Source of the DNA: Streptococcus sp. Marseille-Q5986
GTDB taxonomy: Bacteria; Bacillota; Bacilli; Lactobacillales; Streptococcaceae
Direction: 5' to 3'
Length of the DNA stretch: 64,000 bases
Assembly (NCBI RefSeq): GCF_946902915.1
Contig: NZ_CAMPPY010000001.1
Location: 310,001 to 374,000, forward strand
Positions 1 through 8,258 of this stretch are shown one piece after another. The position numbers and the translations under genes are program-made. The notes below the pieces were generated by a model. It ran no database searches. It was not told the DNA's origin and saw only the letters and a list, made by a program, of their open reading frames with translations. The first letter of the stretch is position 1. Each line of letters begins with the position of its first letter.

Positions 1-728
1 AAGGAATTTTCGTTCCCTATATCATGGCTGGAGATCATGAGAAAGGTTTGGACGGTCTCGCTGAAACAATCCACTTTTTAGAAGATTTGGGTGTCTCTGC
101 CATTGAAGTGGGCATTCCCTTTTCAGACCCTGTTGCAGATGGACCTGTTATCGAAGAAGCTGGCTTGCGTAGTCTATCCCATGGTACTTCGACACAAGCT
201 TTGGTTGAAACCTTGAAAACCATTGAAACAGAGGTTCCGCTGGTCATTATGACCTACTTCAACCCCCTCTTTCAGTACGGTGTGGAGAACTTTGTCAAAG
301 ATCTGGCTGATACAGCGGTTAAGGGCTTGATTATCCCAGACCTGCCTCATGAGCATGCCAACTTTGTAGAACCATTTTTGGCAGATACAGACATCGCCTT
401 GATTCCCCTAGTTAGTTTGACGACAGGAATTGAGCGCCAGAAAGAGTTGATTGATGGGGCAGAAGGATTCGTCTATGCGGTTGCCATCAATGGGGTGACA
501 GGGAAATCTGGCAATTACCGTGCAGACTTGGACAAGCACTTGGCACAATTGCATCAAGTGGCCGATATCCCAGTCTTGACAGGTTTTGGCGTATCTAGTC
601 AAGCCGATGTAGAACGCTTCAATGCGGTGTCAGATGGCGTTATCGTCGGTTCAAAAATCGTAAAAGCTCTCCATCAAGGAGAGCCGATTCAGGACTTTAT
701 CAAACAAGCAGTAGCTTACCAAAAATAA
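1..728 (+). CDS. trpA: Tryptophan synthase alpha subunit, 3' part
   Basis: TrpA cleaves indole-3-glycerol phosphate to indole and glyceraldehyde 3-phosphate and passes indole to TrpB, the last step of tryptophan synthesis. The reading frame is open from the window edge (frame of base 3), so the 5' end lies upstream; the first in-frame ATG at 24 is internal. Family motifs are visible: a GIPFSDP stretch holding the catalytic-loop Asp region, PDLPHE, and the phosphate-binding GFGVSS and [11 protein letters not shown] segments near the C-terminus. Only about ten to twenty N-terminal residues appear to be missing compared with the usual length of about 258. The 3' end overlaps the convergent prepilin peptidase gene by 29 bases. 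It is presumably the last gene of a trp operon that lies outside the window. Confidence 0.95.
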   Translation, partial: GIFVPYIMAGDHEKGLDGLAETIHFLEDLGVSAIEVGIPFSDPVADGPVIEEAGLRSLSHGTSTQALVETLKTIETEVPLVIMTYFNPLFQYGVENFVKDLADTAVKGLIIPDLPHEHANFVEPFLADTDIALIPLVSLTTGIERQKELIDGAEGFVYAVAINGVTGKSGNYRADLDKHLAQLHQVADIPVLTGFGVSSQADVERFNAVSDGVIVGSKIVKALHQGEPIQDFIKQAVAYQK

Positions 729-1359
729 TCACACAAGCAGCAAGTAAGAGGAAAGGCATGAAAGGAAGTCTTTCCTTTTTCTTTTTCAGGAGAAAGGCTA
801 GAATCCCTGTAGCAGAAGCAAACTGAATCAAGATCAGTAATTCTGTTGCGCTAAAGACGAGAGAGCAGGAAGCTAGAAAGAGAAAATCCCCTGCGCCCAT
901 GCGGATATCGATAAAATGAGCCAAAATTCCAAGAGCAAGGAAGAAGACCATGACCAGATTCCAGCTAGAGGAAGCCATGAGAATTAGGTGGAAAGTCATC
1001 CAGACCAGTAGGGGATATTCCTGATGGTGAAAGTCGTAGATGCCCAAGGTCAAACCAGCAGTGATTAGGATGACTTGACTCAAGGAGAGTAATTCCCAAG
1101 AGTAAAGCAGAAAGATGAGTCCTAAGCCTAGTTCAAAGAGGGCATACCAAATAGGATAGTGGACCTCGCAGTAGCGACAGCGAAAGCGATTAAAGACCTG
1201 AGAGAGGATGGGAATCAAATCTAAGGGACGCAAACGAGTCTGACAAGAATCACAGTGACTGGCTGGACTGATAATGGATTGCTCTGGAAAACGGTCAATA
1301 ACCAAACCAAGAAAGGAAGCGAGAATGCTCCCGACAAGAAAAAAATAAAAATCAATCAT
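700..1359 (-). CDS. cclA: Type IV prepilin peptidase of the competence system
   Basis: This 219-residue membrane aspartic protease (A24 family) cleaves and often N-methylates the leaders of prepilin-like ComG proteins, which form the transformation pilus. Visible features are the N-terminal membrane segment, the four-cysteine zinc-type cluster (CDSC and CRYC near residues 36-70) and the GAGD motif with one catalytic Asp around residue 153. Length matches the short streptococcal form. A perfect TACGAATA box lies 7 bases upstream of the ATG on the coding strand, so the gene should belong to the late competence regulon driven by the alternative sigma factor SigX/ComX. The transcript must then have an extremely short leader. 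The gene is convergent with and overlaps the end of trpA. Confidence 0.9.
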   Translation of the reverse strand: MIDFYFFLVGSILASFLGLVIDRFPEQSIISPASHCDSCQTRLRPLDLIPILSQVFNRFRCRYCEVHYPIWYALFELGLGLIFLLYSWELLSLSQVILITAGLTLGIYDFHHQEYPLLVWMTFHLILMASSSWNLVMVFFLALGILAHFIDIRMGAGDFLFLASCSLVFSATELLILIQFASATGILAFLLKKKKERLPFMPFLLLAACVIIFGKLLLV

Positions 1360-1366
1360 ACTTATC

Positions 1367-1374
1367 TATTCGTA
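1367..1374 (-). promoter_or_regulatory. SigX/ComX cin-box (com-box)
   Basis: The coding-strand sequence TACGAATA is the exact consensus of the streptococcal cin-box recognised by SigX. It ends 7 bases before the ATG of the prepilin peptidase gene. Established knowledge: late competence genes carry this box at the -10 region. Inference: transcription starts at or only a few bases before the start codon. Confidence 0.88.
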
Positions 1375-1390
1375 AAAAATGGGAGAAGTA

Positions 1391-1396
1391 GTATAA
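1391..1396 (+). promoter_or_regulatory. Probable -10 box of the GNAT gene promoter
   Basis: TATAAT lies 33 bases before the acetyltransferase ATG. A poor -35 (TTCGTA) sits 17 bases upstream and overlaps the divergent cin-box, so the two promoters are back to back. Confidence 0.5.
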
Positions 1397-1428
1397 TGGA
1401 GAAACATAGATAAGATGGTGAGGCAAAG

Positions 1429-1884
1429 ATGATAATTCGTTTTGAAGAAAAGGTGACTACAGAAAACGCTCGGATCGTATGCCAATGGTCCAACTCCCTA
1501 GGCAAATCATTTCAAGAACAATGGATGGGAACAATAATTCCTTTTCCCTTGACAATTCAAGTCTTGCAAGATTTGGAAGGAATCTTTTCAATCTTTGAAG
1601 GACAAGAGTTTGTGGGGCTTATCCAGAAAATCAGGCTAGAAGACAGTAATCTTCATATTGGAAGATTTTTTATCACTCCCCAGAAACAGGGGCAAGGCTT
1701 AGGTAGCCAGGCTTTTAAGGGCTTTATGCAATTGATGTTTGAAAATAGAGATATAGAGAGTATTTCTTTAACAGTATTTGACTCCAATCAAGCAGCAAAG
1801 CATCTGTATCAAAAAGAAGGATTTGAAATCGTTCAAATGGTTGAAGCACCCGTACGAAAATACATCATGAAAAAGGGGAGATAG
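1429..1884 (+). CDS. GNAT family N-acetyltransferase
   Basis: This 151-residue protein has the GNAT fold signature. The acetyl-CoA binding segment is near residues 88-98 (QKQGQGLGSQAF, the Q/R-x-x-G-x-G/A motif) and is followed by a helix and the FDSNQAAKHLYQKEGF segment typical of motif B, where a Tyr usually serves as general acid. The acyl acceptor cannot be predicted from sequence. The gene is single, transcribed from a promoter in the cclA intergenic region and followed by a strong terminator. A ribosome binding site of the GAGG type lies a few bases before the ATG. Confidence 0.85.
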   Translation: MIIRFEEKVTTENARIVCQWSNSLGKSFQEQWMGTIIPFPLTIQVLQDLEGIFSIFEGQEFVGLIQKIRLEDSNLHIGRFFITPQKQGQGLGSQAFKGFMQLMFENRDIESISLTVFDSNQAAKHLYQKEGFEIVQMVEAPVRKYIMKKGR

Positions 1885-1906
1885 GAGTTTAATTCCAAAT
1901 ATAAAG

Positions 1907-1959
1907 AAAGCGAACAAAACAGAATTCTGATTTTCAGAAAACAGGTTTGTTCGCTTTTT
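1907..1959 (+). terminator. Rho-independent terminator after the GNAT gene
   Basis: Inverted repeat AAAGCGAACAAA / TTTGTTCGCTTT with 12-bp arms followed by a T run. It lies between the converging GNAT and ROK genes and can work for both. Confidence 0.85.
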
Positions 1960-2006
1960 ATGATATACTCCCTCTTTTTAACCTATTTATTAAATGTAAT
2001 AGAAAA

Positions 2007-3185
2007 TTAGGAATGTAGAATTGTATGATACAAACAAAGTGCAATAGCTGAGTGTGCAGCTGTAAAATCATTGTAAGGTTCAATAATGACTTCAGGTAGG
2101 CGATTATAGAGCAATTTGGGTTTGTAGTTCATTTCACTATATAGTTTTTGGATGATGTGTTGATTTGTTAGTAAAGGACTATGTAGGTAGATTTTTTGAG
2201 AGTCAATCATCATACTGATATTTAAAATGGTTTGACTAAGATAGAGTAAGGCTTGATGGATAAGTGTGATTATTCCAGTGTCACCTAATTGATAAGCGTT
2301 TAAAACAACTTGGATATCAATCTCATCGGCATTTTTTACTAAACTAGGAAGTAGAGAATAGGGAGATTGATGGTATAGAATTTTTGATTTTTTGATTAAC
2401 CAAGATTCTCCAGCAAAAGTTTGTAAGCATCCCTTGCGTCCACAACTACATTCTTCTCCCTCAGATGAAACCACTGTATGCCCTATTTCTCCAATCATTA
2501 GATTTCCTTTCCCATAAATGTTTCCGTCATAGATATAAGAGCAGTGCATACCTCTAGCAAAATGAAAATAAGCAAAATTAGAGTCATTCTGTTGGCGACT
2601 AAATAGGCGTTTACCTATAGCCATACAGTTAACATTGTTAGAGAAAAACAAAGGCTTATCAAAGTGGGATTGAATCATTTCTAAGTCGATATGTTGCCAT
2701 AAAGGATTGTTTGTTGTTATTTTATAATCATCTAAATAGCGACCAGGTAGCGCGATTCCAATTGCTTCTATTGCATAATCAGAGCAGTTATTTAAGAATT
2801 GCTTTAGTGTTTGGCTAATGATTTGATTTCCCTTTTCTTGGATTAACTGTTTAGTAACAATTTCTTTCTCTTCTTTTAAAATATTTCCTAGATTATCTCC
2901 TAAAGCAAAAGTGAAATGTTTTTCAGATAGTTCACAACCAATGTAGTAAAATCGTTTAGCTTGAATATCTAGCAGGATTTTTTTTCTCCCTACACTTGTA
3001 TCGTGTTCGTCTTCACCAAGCTCTAAGAGAATATTTTCCTTAATCAGGTCATTTGTGATACTGCTAGTTGTTGCAGGTGTTATTCCTGTTTTGGTAGCAA
3101 TTTCAATTCGTGAAATGGGGCCTAATGTGTAAACTGTCTCCAATATTTTAGCTCTTAGTTGTAATTGTTTCTTAGATAAGGTCAT
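2007..3185 (-). CDS. ROK family transcriptional repressor (XylR/NagC-like)
   Basis: This 392-residue protein has an N-terminal winged helix-turn-helix (about residues 10-70, with SRIEIATKTGITPATTSS) and a C-terminal ROK sugar-kinase-like domain. The ROK zinc motif is clear around residues 243-258, with GEIGHT followed by CSCGRKGCLQ. Proteins of this type are repressors released by a sugar or sugar phosphate. The gene is divergent from the PTS-sulfatase gene set, and the 276-bp spacer between them contains the PTS promoter, so it is the obvious local regulator. The ligand is unknown. The start ATG is at the divergent side and gives the expected full N-terminus. Confidence 0.88.
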   Translation of the reverse strand: MTLSKKQLQLRAKILETVYTLGPISRIEIATKTGITPATTSSITNDLIKENILLELGEDEHDTSVGRKKILLDIQAKRFYYIGCELSEKHFTFALGDNLGNILKEEKEIVTKQLIQEKGNQIISQTLKQFLNNCSDYAIEAIGIALPGRYLDDYKITTNNPLWQHIDLEMIQSHFDKPLFFSNNVNCMAIGKRLFSRQQNDSNFAYFHFARGMHCSYIYDGNIYGKGNLMIGEIGHTVVSSEGEECSCGRKGCLQTFAGESWLIKKSKILYHQSPYSLLPSLVKNADEIDIQVVLNAYQLGDTGIITLIHQALLYLSQTILNISMMIDSQKIYLHSPLLTNQHIIQKLYSEMNYKPKLLYNRLPEVIIEPYNDFTAAHSAIALCLYHTILHS

Positions 3186-3336
3186 ATTAGTTTTCTTCCT
3201 AGTTGTCAGATTCTTAAAATCTTATGATGTTTTGTTATGGATAAATGTAGATGTTAATCTTTTAAGTTTTTCATTACTTACTAGTTTCTTTTATTATATA
3301 TTGATAATAAAAATAATCAAATATTTACATAAATCC

Positions 3337-3365
3337 TTGACAAGGCTTTCTTATAGTTGTAAAAT
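3337..3365 (+). promoter_or_regulatory. Promoter of the PTS operon
   Basis: TTGACA, 17-bp spacer, TAAAAT: a near-consensus housekeeping promoter in the ROK-EIIC intergenic region (3186-3461). Several TGATAATAAAA-like and ATAATCAAAT-like repeats lie around it (3241-3450) and may be ROK operators. The leader is about 90 nt long. Confidence 0.7.
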
Positions 3366-3461
3366 ATAAATAACAAAAGATAATCAAATAACAACTTGAC
3401 GTCAAAAAATAAAGATAATTGATAACTTTTGATAATAAAATATATTTAAGAGGAAAAGGTT

Positions 3462-4724
3462 ATGGAAAAATTATTACAAGAAAAGTTACTTCCAGTAGCG
3501 GCTAGATTGGGTAATAATAAAGCGTTGGTTTCTATTCGAGACGGTATTACTTTAACTATACCTTTATTGTTGATAGGTTCATTACTAATGGTTATTGCAA
3601 GTTTTCCTATTCCAGGATGGGAAAAATATCTTGGTGATCTTGGTGTTGCTGGCTATTTATGGAAGGGTGTTGATAGTAGTTTTGGATTACTTGGTCTTGT
3701 AGCTAGTTTTGGTATCGCTTACTTTATGGCTAGACAATACAAAGTTGATGGTATTCCTGCTGGTATTGTGTCATTATCATCTTTTATTACAGTTACGCCT
3801 TTCATTACAGGGGAAGCTGGAGCAGGAATGCCTACCGCTTTCATGGCATCAAAAGGTTTATTTGTTGCTATGATTTTAGGATTGATTAATGGCTATATCT
3901 ACCAATGGTTTATAAATCATAATATACAGATAAAAATGCCGGATGGTGTTCCACCAGCAGTATCTAAAAGCTTTAGTGCCATTATTCCTGGTGCAGTGAC
4001 TATTGTTGGTTGGTTGATTGTTTATGCAACTTTAGATAAATTAAGTTTACCTAATCTTCATGAAATTGCTCAGGTAGCTTTGGGAGGACCTCTTGGACTT
4101 TTAGGAAATAATGTTGTTGGTCTTCTTATTTTAATTTTCCTCAATAGTAGTTTTTGGTTTGTAGGTTTACACGGAGGAAATGTTGTTAATGCAGTTATGA
4201 AACCGTTGTGGTTAGCTAATTTGGATGCAAATAAAGTAGCTTATCAAACTGGAGAAGCTCTTCCAAATATTTTTACTAGCGTATTTATGGATAATTTTGT
4301 ATTCATAGGCGGTGGTGGAGCAACCATAGGTTTAGTTCTTGCGTTAGGATATTTAGCACATAAGAAGAAAGCTAGTAAACAATTAAAAACTTTGGCACCT
4401 ATAACTGTTATACCTGGATTATTTAATATAAATGAACCGGCAATGTTTGGGGTTCCTATTGTTTTGAACATTTTGTTACTAGTTCCATTTATCTTAGCTC
4501 CAATGCTTAACTTACTAGTAGCTTGGGGAGCAATGGCATCAGGTTTGGTTCCGCTAACTTATACAGATCCAGGTTGGACTATGCCACCTGTTATAAGTGG
4601 TTTACTTGCTACAGGAAGTATTTTTGGTTCATTATTACAAATTGTATTGATTATTTTGGATGTCTTACTTTATTTACCATTTGTAATGGCTATTGAAAAA
4701 CGGTTTAAGTTATTGGAGGATTGA
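3462..4724 (+). CDS. PTS system, lactose/cellobiose-type EIIC permease (first copy)
   Basis: This 420-residue integral membrane permease belongs to the lactose/diacetylchitobiose/cellobiose PTS family. It carries sugar across the membrane while the EIIB partner phosphorylates it. The family signature NEPAMFG near residue 325 and FVGLHGGN near 233 are visible, with about ten hydrophobic segments. There is no EIIB or EIIA domain on this chain; single EIIB and EIIA genes follow at 5638 and 5972, and a second EIIC follows at 6299. It heads the operon and overlaps no neighbour; the next ATG lies 2 bases after its stop. Substrate is inferred to be a host oligosaccharide because of the downstream sulfatase. 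Confidence 0.88.
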   Translation: MEKLLQEKLLPVAARLGNNKALVSIRDGITLTIPLLLIGSLLMVIASFPIPGWEKYLGDLGVAGYLWKGVDSSFGLLGLVASFGIAYFMARQYKVDGIPAGIVSLSSFITVTPFITGEAGAGMPTAFMASKGLFVAMILGLINGYIYQWFINHNIQIKMPDGVPPAVSKSFSAIIPGAVTIVGWLIVYATLDKLSLPNLHEIAQVALGGPLGLLGNNVVGLLILIFLNSSFWFVGLHGGNVVNAVMKPLWLANLDANKVAYQTGEALPNIFTSVFMDNFVFIGGGGATIGLVLALGYLAHKKKASKQLKTLAPITVIPGLFNINEPAMFGVPIVLNILLLVPFILAPMLNLLVAWGAMASGLVPLTYTDPGWTMPPVISGLLATGSIFGSLLQIVLIILDVLLYLPFVMAIEKRFKLLED

Positions 4725-4726
4725 GA

Positions 4727-5623
4727 ATGAAACGTTTAATTAGTGCAAATCCATCTGAGATATTACAGATGAATGCTGAAGAATTAAAACAAAGTATTTT
4801 AGCAAGTGAAGGTAGAGTTGTTTTATCTGAAAATGTAGTCACTCGTGAGACATTTGTTGGGGATATCACTAATTCTGAAATTGCGAGAGCTTTTGGAGCT
4901 GACATGATTTTATTGAATTGTGTTGATGTTTTTGAGCCTAAAGTTTATGCTTTGGATAGTTCAGGTGATGATGTTATTCATCGCTTACACCAGCTCGTTG
5001 CTTGCCCAATTGGTGTAAATTTGGAACCGATTGACCCATCTGCAAAAATGCTAGAAGAAACACAAGACATTATTGCAGGTCGTGTCGCAAACAGAGATAC
5101 CTTTAAGAGAATTGAAGAACTGGGGTTTGATTTTGTTTGTCTGACTGGAAATCCAGGTACAGGAGTTAGTAACCAAGAGATTATCAAAGCAGTTCAATCT
5201 GCTAAAGAGAATTTTTCAGGTTTGATTATAGCTGGTAAAATGCACGGCGCTGGTGTAAAGGAACCTGTCGCGGATATTTCCGTTGTGGAGCAGTTGCTTG
5301 AAGCAGGTGCAGATGTGATTTTGGTTCCAGCTGTTGGGACAGTTCCTTCTTTTAACGATGAAGAATTACGCGCAGTGGTAGATTTAGTTCACAGTAAAGG
5401 TGGGCTAGTACTGAGTGCCATTGGGACTAGCCAAGAAACATCTGATACGGAGACAATTAGGGAAATAGCGCTGAGAAATAAAATTTGTGGAGTTGATATT
5501 CAACATATAGGTGACGCAGGATATGGAGGACTGGCAACAGTCGATAATATTTATGCCTTGAGCAAGGCAATTAGAGGAGTGAGACATACAGTATCTCGCT
5601 TAGCTAGATCAGTAAATAGGTGA
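4727..5623 (+). CDS. TIM-barrel-like protein of PTS operons, function unknown
   Basis: This 298-residue soluble protein probably has a TIM-barrel fold. Strand-like segments end in DMILLNCVD, CPIGVNLEP, FDFVCLTGNPGTGVS, GLIIAGKMHGAG, ADVILVPAVGT and GGLVLSAIGT, an arrangement seen in phosphate-binding barrels. I recognise it as the kind of protein (DUF7916-like, sometimes called PEP phosphonomutase- or HAD-like in annotations) that sits in lactose/cellobiose PTS operons. Its reaction is not known to me. An intermediate-processing role for the imported sugar phosphate is inference. Start: ATG at 4727 is preceded by GGAGG at good distance; the TTG at 4721 overlaps the preceding gene and is less likely. 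Confidence 0.72.
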   Translation: MKRLISANPSEILQMNAEELKQSILASEGRVVLSENVVTRETFVGDITNSEIARAFGADMILLNCVDVFEPKVYALDSSGDDVIHRLHQLVACPIGVNLEPIDPSAKMLEETQDIIAGRVANRDTFKRIEELGFDFVCLTGNPGTGVSNQEIIKAVQSAKENFSGLIIAGKMHGAGVKEPVADISVVEQLLEAGADVILVPAVGTVPSFNDEELRAVVDLVHSKGGLVLSAIGTSQETSDTETIREIALRNKICGVDIQHIGDAGYGGLATVDNIYALSKAIRGVRHTVSRLARSVNR

Positions 5624-5637
5624 TAAAGGAGTAAGCT

Positions 5638-5955
5638 ATGGCTAAAGTAACAATTATGTTAGCATGTGCAGCAGGTATGAGTACAAGTCTATTAGTGACA
5701 AAGATGCAAAAGGCAGCAGAAGATAAGGGGTTGGATGCAGAAATTTTTGCAGTTCCAGCTCCTGAAGCAGAAGAAATTGTAGCAACAAAAGAAGTAAATG
5801 TGTTGCTTTTAGGTCCTCAAGTTCGCTATTTACTAGGGGACTTTCAAGAAAAATTAAAAGATAGACAGATTCCTGTGGCGGTTATTCCGATGACAGATTA
5901 CGGAATGATGAATGGTTCTAAAGTCTTAGATTTAGCTGAAAGTTTATTAGACTAA
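5638..5955 (+). CDS. PTS system, lactose/cellobiose-type EIIB
   Basis: This 105-residue phosphocarrier takes phosphate from EIIA on an active-site cysteine and transfers it to the incoming sugar. The N-terminal MLACAAGMSTSLLV loop places the catalytic Cys at residue 10, exactly as in cellobiose EIIB proteins. It lies 14 bases after the TIM-barrel gene, with an AAGGAG ribosome binding site, and 16 bases before EIIA. It probably serves both EIIC genes of the operon. Confidence 0.92.
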   Translation: MAKVTIMLACAAGMSTSLLVTKMQKAAEDKGLDAEIFAVPAPEAEEIVATKEVNVLLLGPQVRYLLGDFQEKLKDRQIPVAVIPMTDYGMMNGSKVLDLAESLLD

Positions 5956-5971
5956 GATTGAGGAGAATGTT

Positions 5972-6289
5972 ATGGATGAAAGTAATTTAGAATCTGTAAT
6001 GGGGCTAATTATGTATGGTGGGGAAGCCAAAAGTAATGCTATGGAGGCTATTCAGGCAGCAAAAAAAGGGGATTTCTCCAAAGTCAATCAAAAATTAGCT
6101 GATGCGAATACTGCCTTATTGCTAGCTCATAAGGCTCAAACAGAAATGTTGACAAGAGAGGCACAGGGGGAAGAAACTTCAATTAGCCTCTTGATGGTAC
6201 ATGCGCAAGATCATTTAATGACGAGTCTGACCTTTGTTGACTTGGCAAAAGAAGTGGTAGAAGTATACGAACGTTTTGAAAAAAATTAG
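5972..6289 (+). CDS. PTS system, lactose/cellobiose-type EIIA
   Basis: This 105-residue three-helix protein receives phosphate from HPr on a histidine and hands it to EIIB. The segment LMVHAQDHLMTS gives the phospho-His as residue 77, with the conserved Asp80 and His81 nearby. Length and helical pattern fit the lactose EIIA family, which works as a trimer. It is flanked closely by EIIB and the second EIIC (9 bases), so the three are translated from one message. Confidence 0.93.
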   Translation: MDESNLESVMGLIMYGGEAKSNAMEAIQAAKKGDFSKVNQKLADANTALLLAHKAQTEMLTREAQGEETSISLLMVHAQDHLMTSLTFVDLAKEVVEVYERFEKN

Positions 6290-6298
6290 GAGTTTGCT

Positions 6299-7654
6299 AT
6301 GAATACAATGTTGGATAAAATGCAAGAAAAACTTTCTCCAATTGCAATGAAAGTTGGGAATCAGAAGTTTTTAGTTGCTTTGCGTGATTCATTTGTGGGG
6401 ACTATGCCTGTTATTATGACAGGTTCCATTGCTTTGTTATTAAATGCTTTTCTAGTGGATTTACCACAACAATTTCACTTAGAAAGTATTACGAAAACCT
6501 TTCAGTGGCTTGTTGACATCAATAATTTGGTATTCAAGGGAAGTATACCAATTGTTTCCTTGTTGTTCATCTATTGCTTGGGAGTGAATATCGCTAAGAT
6601 TTACAAGGTTGATACGGTTTCTGCTGGTTTGGTATCGCTTGCTTCGTTTGTCATTTCGATTGGAAGTACAGTTACAAAGAGTTTCCCTTTGGCAAATGTA
6701 GGAGATGTGAAATTAGATCAAATCTTACAAGGAATTGATAATCTAGCATTTGATGGTAAAAATCTGATGGTAACTATTGGGAATGTGATTCCAGGAAACC
6801 ATATTAATGCCAGAGGCTACTTTACAGCCATGATGATTGGATTTTTAGCCTCTATTATTTTCTGTAAAGTAATGAAAAAGAACTGGGTCATCAAGTTACC
6901 AGATTCAGTTCCCCCTGCGATTGCTAAGCCGTTCACTTCTATCATTCCAGGATTTATGGCGATGTATATAGTAGCCATCTTGACTTATGTTTTCCATTTA
7001 TTTAGCAATGACTTATTGATTGATTGGGTTTACAAGGTGTTACAAACGCCATTACTAGGTTTGTCTCAAAGTTTCTTTGCAGTTATTCTGATAATCTTTT
7101 TGAATAAGTTATTCTGGTTTTTTGGTCTCCATGGAGGAAATGTATTGGCTCCTATCATGGAAGGGCTATTTGGAGTTGCTATGTTAGCGAACTTGGATGC
7201 TTTCCAAAAAGGTGAACCGATTCCTTATATCTGGACAAGTGGATCTTTTGGGGCGTTTGTCTGGTTTGGAGGATTAGGATTAGTACTTGCTATTTTAATT
7301 TTTTCAAGAAACAGTCATTATCGAAAAGTTGCCAAACTTGGTCTAGCGCCAGTTCTGTTTAATATTGGTGAGCCGGTCAATTATGGTTTACCAGTTGTCT
7401 TGAATCCTTTGCTATTTATACCATTTGTACTTAGCCCAGTTTTCATGGCAACGGTAGCTTACTGGGCAACAAGCTGGGGTCTTGTTTCACCTGTTACACA
7501 AAATGTTACTTGGGTAATGCCACCAATTTTATATGGTTTCTTCTCTACAGCATTTGATTGGCGTGCCATCATCTTATCAGTTGTTTGTTTGATTATTAGT
7601 GTCTTGACTTATTTCCCATTTGTGAAAATGGCAGATAAAACTGAATTGAGTTAA
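6299..7654 (+). CDS. PTS system, lactose/cellobiose-type EIIC permease (second copy)
   Basis: This 451-residue membrane permease belongs to the same family as the EIIC at 3462 but is clearly diverged. It shows FFGLHGGN near residue 278 and the NIGEPVNYGLP variant of the family signature near 356. Only one EIIA and one EIIB are encoded nearby, so the two EIIC chains either accept different sugars from the shared EIIAB pair or one of them is auxiliary. A GGAG ribosome binding site precedes the ATG. No clear terminator follows directly; a BOX element and a hairpin separate it from the sulfatase gene. Confidence 0.9.
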   Translation: MNTMLDKMQEKLSPIAMKVGNQKFLVALRDSFVGTMPVIMTGSIALLLNAFLVDLPQQFHLESITKTFQWLVDINNLVFKGSIPIVSLLFIYCLGVNIAKIYKVDTVSAGLVSLASFVISIGSTVTKSFPLANVGDVKLDQILQGIDNLAFDGKNLMVTIGNVIPGNHINARGYFTAMMIGFLASIIFCKVMKKNWVIKLPDSVPPAIAKPFTSIIPGFMAMYIVAILTYVFHLFSNDLLIDWVYKVLQTPLLGLSQSFFAVILIIFLNKLFWFFGLHGGNVLAPIMEGLFGVAMLANLDAFQKGEPIPYIWTSGSFGAFVWFGGLGLVLAILIFSRNSHYRKVAKLGLAPVLFNIGEPVNYGLPVVLNPLLFIPFVLSPVFMATVAYWATSWGLVSPVTQNVTWVMPPILYGFFSTAFDWRAIILSVVCLIISVLTYFPFVKMADKTELS

Positions 7655-7782
7655 TGGTCTTGCTTGTATCTTTTGTGATAAAATAGAATGAGAAATAGAT
7701 TACGTGTAAGATGAGTTAGATGTAGGATTTCTTATCTCTACTAAAAATGTTATTAGATAAAGTTTTGTAGTTGTCTGAAGCT
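7655..7782. other. Intergenic stretch before the repeat and BOX element
   Basis: No gene is seen here. The whole 7655-8258 gap holds this AT-rich stretch, a dispersed repeat, a BOX element and a hairpin. Confidence 0.6.
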
Positions 7783-7848
7783 GGAATAGTACACTGTGGC
7801 TTCTAAAACAGTGCTAGAAAATGATTTGGATTTCCTAATCGATTTATA
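7783..7848 (+). repeat. Dispersed repeat of about 66 bp (copy 1), joined to a BOX element
   Basis: The stretch beginning GGAATAGTAC and ending CCTAATCGATTTATA resembles the stretch at 22619-22685 over most of its length (shared blocks AATAGTAC, TAGAAA, CCTAATC.ATTT). It ends where the BOX begins. I do not know its family; it may be the end of a small transposon-like element. Confidence 0.5.
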
Positions 7849-8131
7849 CTTAATGAAAATCAAAGAGCAAACTAGGAAACTAGCCGCAGGTTGCTCAAAA
7901 CACTGCTTTGAGGTTGTGGATAGAAGTGACGAAGTCAGCTCAAAACACTGTTTTGAGGTTGTGGATAGAACTGACGAAGTCAGCTCAAAGCACTGCTTTG
8001 AGGTTGTAGATAGAACTGACGAAGTCAGCTCAAAGCACTGCTTTGAGGTTGTAGATAGAACTGACGAAGTCAGTAACCATACATATTGCAAGGCGACATT
8101 GACGCAATTTGAAGAGATTGTCGAAGAGTAT
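7845..8131 (+). repeat. BOX element, boxA-(boxB)x3-boxC
   Basis: Begins TATACTTAATGAAAATC and ends TCGAAGAGTATT, the known ends of pneumococcal BOX elements. Three 45-bp boxB modules (core GAGGTTGTAGATAGAAC, then TGACGAAGTCAGCTCAAA) lie between boxA and boxC. The modules are in frame, so both strands show artificial 112-codon open frames; these are not genes. BOX RNA folds into a long hairpin and may affect expression of neighbours. Confidence 0.95.
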
Positions 8132-8194
8132 TAGTCATATTTTATCCTAAAACATAACAAGGTGTTCTTGCTTTATATAGAGAGATTCTTATAG

Positions 8195-8235
8195 AAAGAG
8201 GCGCAGTATAGGTAGATATCTTCTTGTGCCTCTTT
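8195..8235 (+). promoter_or_regulatory. Hairpin in the sulfatase leader (possible attenuator)
   Basis: Inverted repeat AAAGAGGCGCA / TGTGCCTCTTT followed by a short T run, ending 23 bases before the sulfatase ATG. A promoter-like pair (TTGCTT, 16 bp, TATAGA) lies immediately upstream, so the hairpin would be at the very 5' end of a sulfatase transcript. It could also terminate read-through from the PTS genes. Confidence 0.5.
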
Positions 8236-8258
8236 TGCCATATTAGAAAGGAGATTTT

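Noticed and set aside
7900..8060. Regularly spaced 45-bp repeats that could suggest a CRISPR array
   Set aside because: The units are directly adjacent with no unique spacers and match BOX boxB; no cas genes are near.
7753..8134. 112-codon open frames on both strands with repeated SSKHCFEVVDRTDEV-type and mirror-strand peptides
   Set aside because: They are translations of the BOX boxB modules, whose 45-bp length keeps every frame open. No ribosome binding site or protein family supports them.
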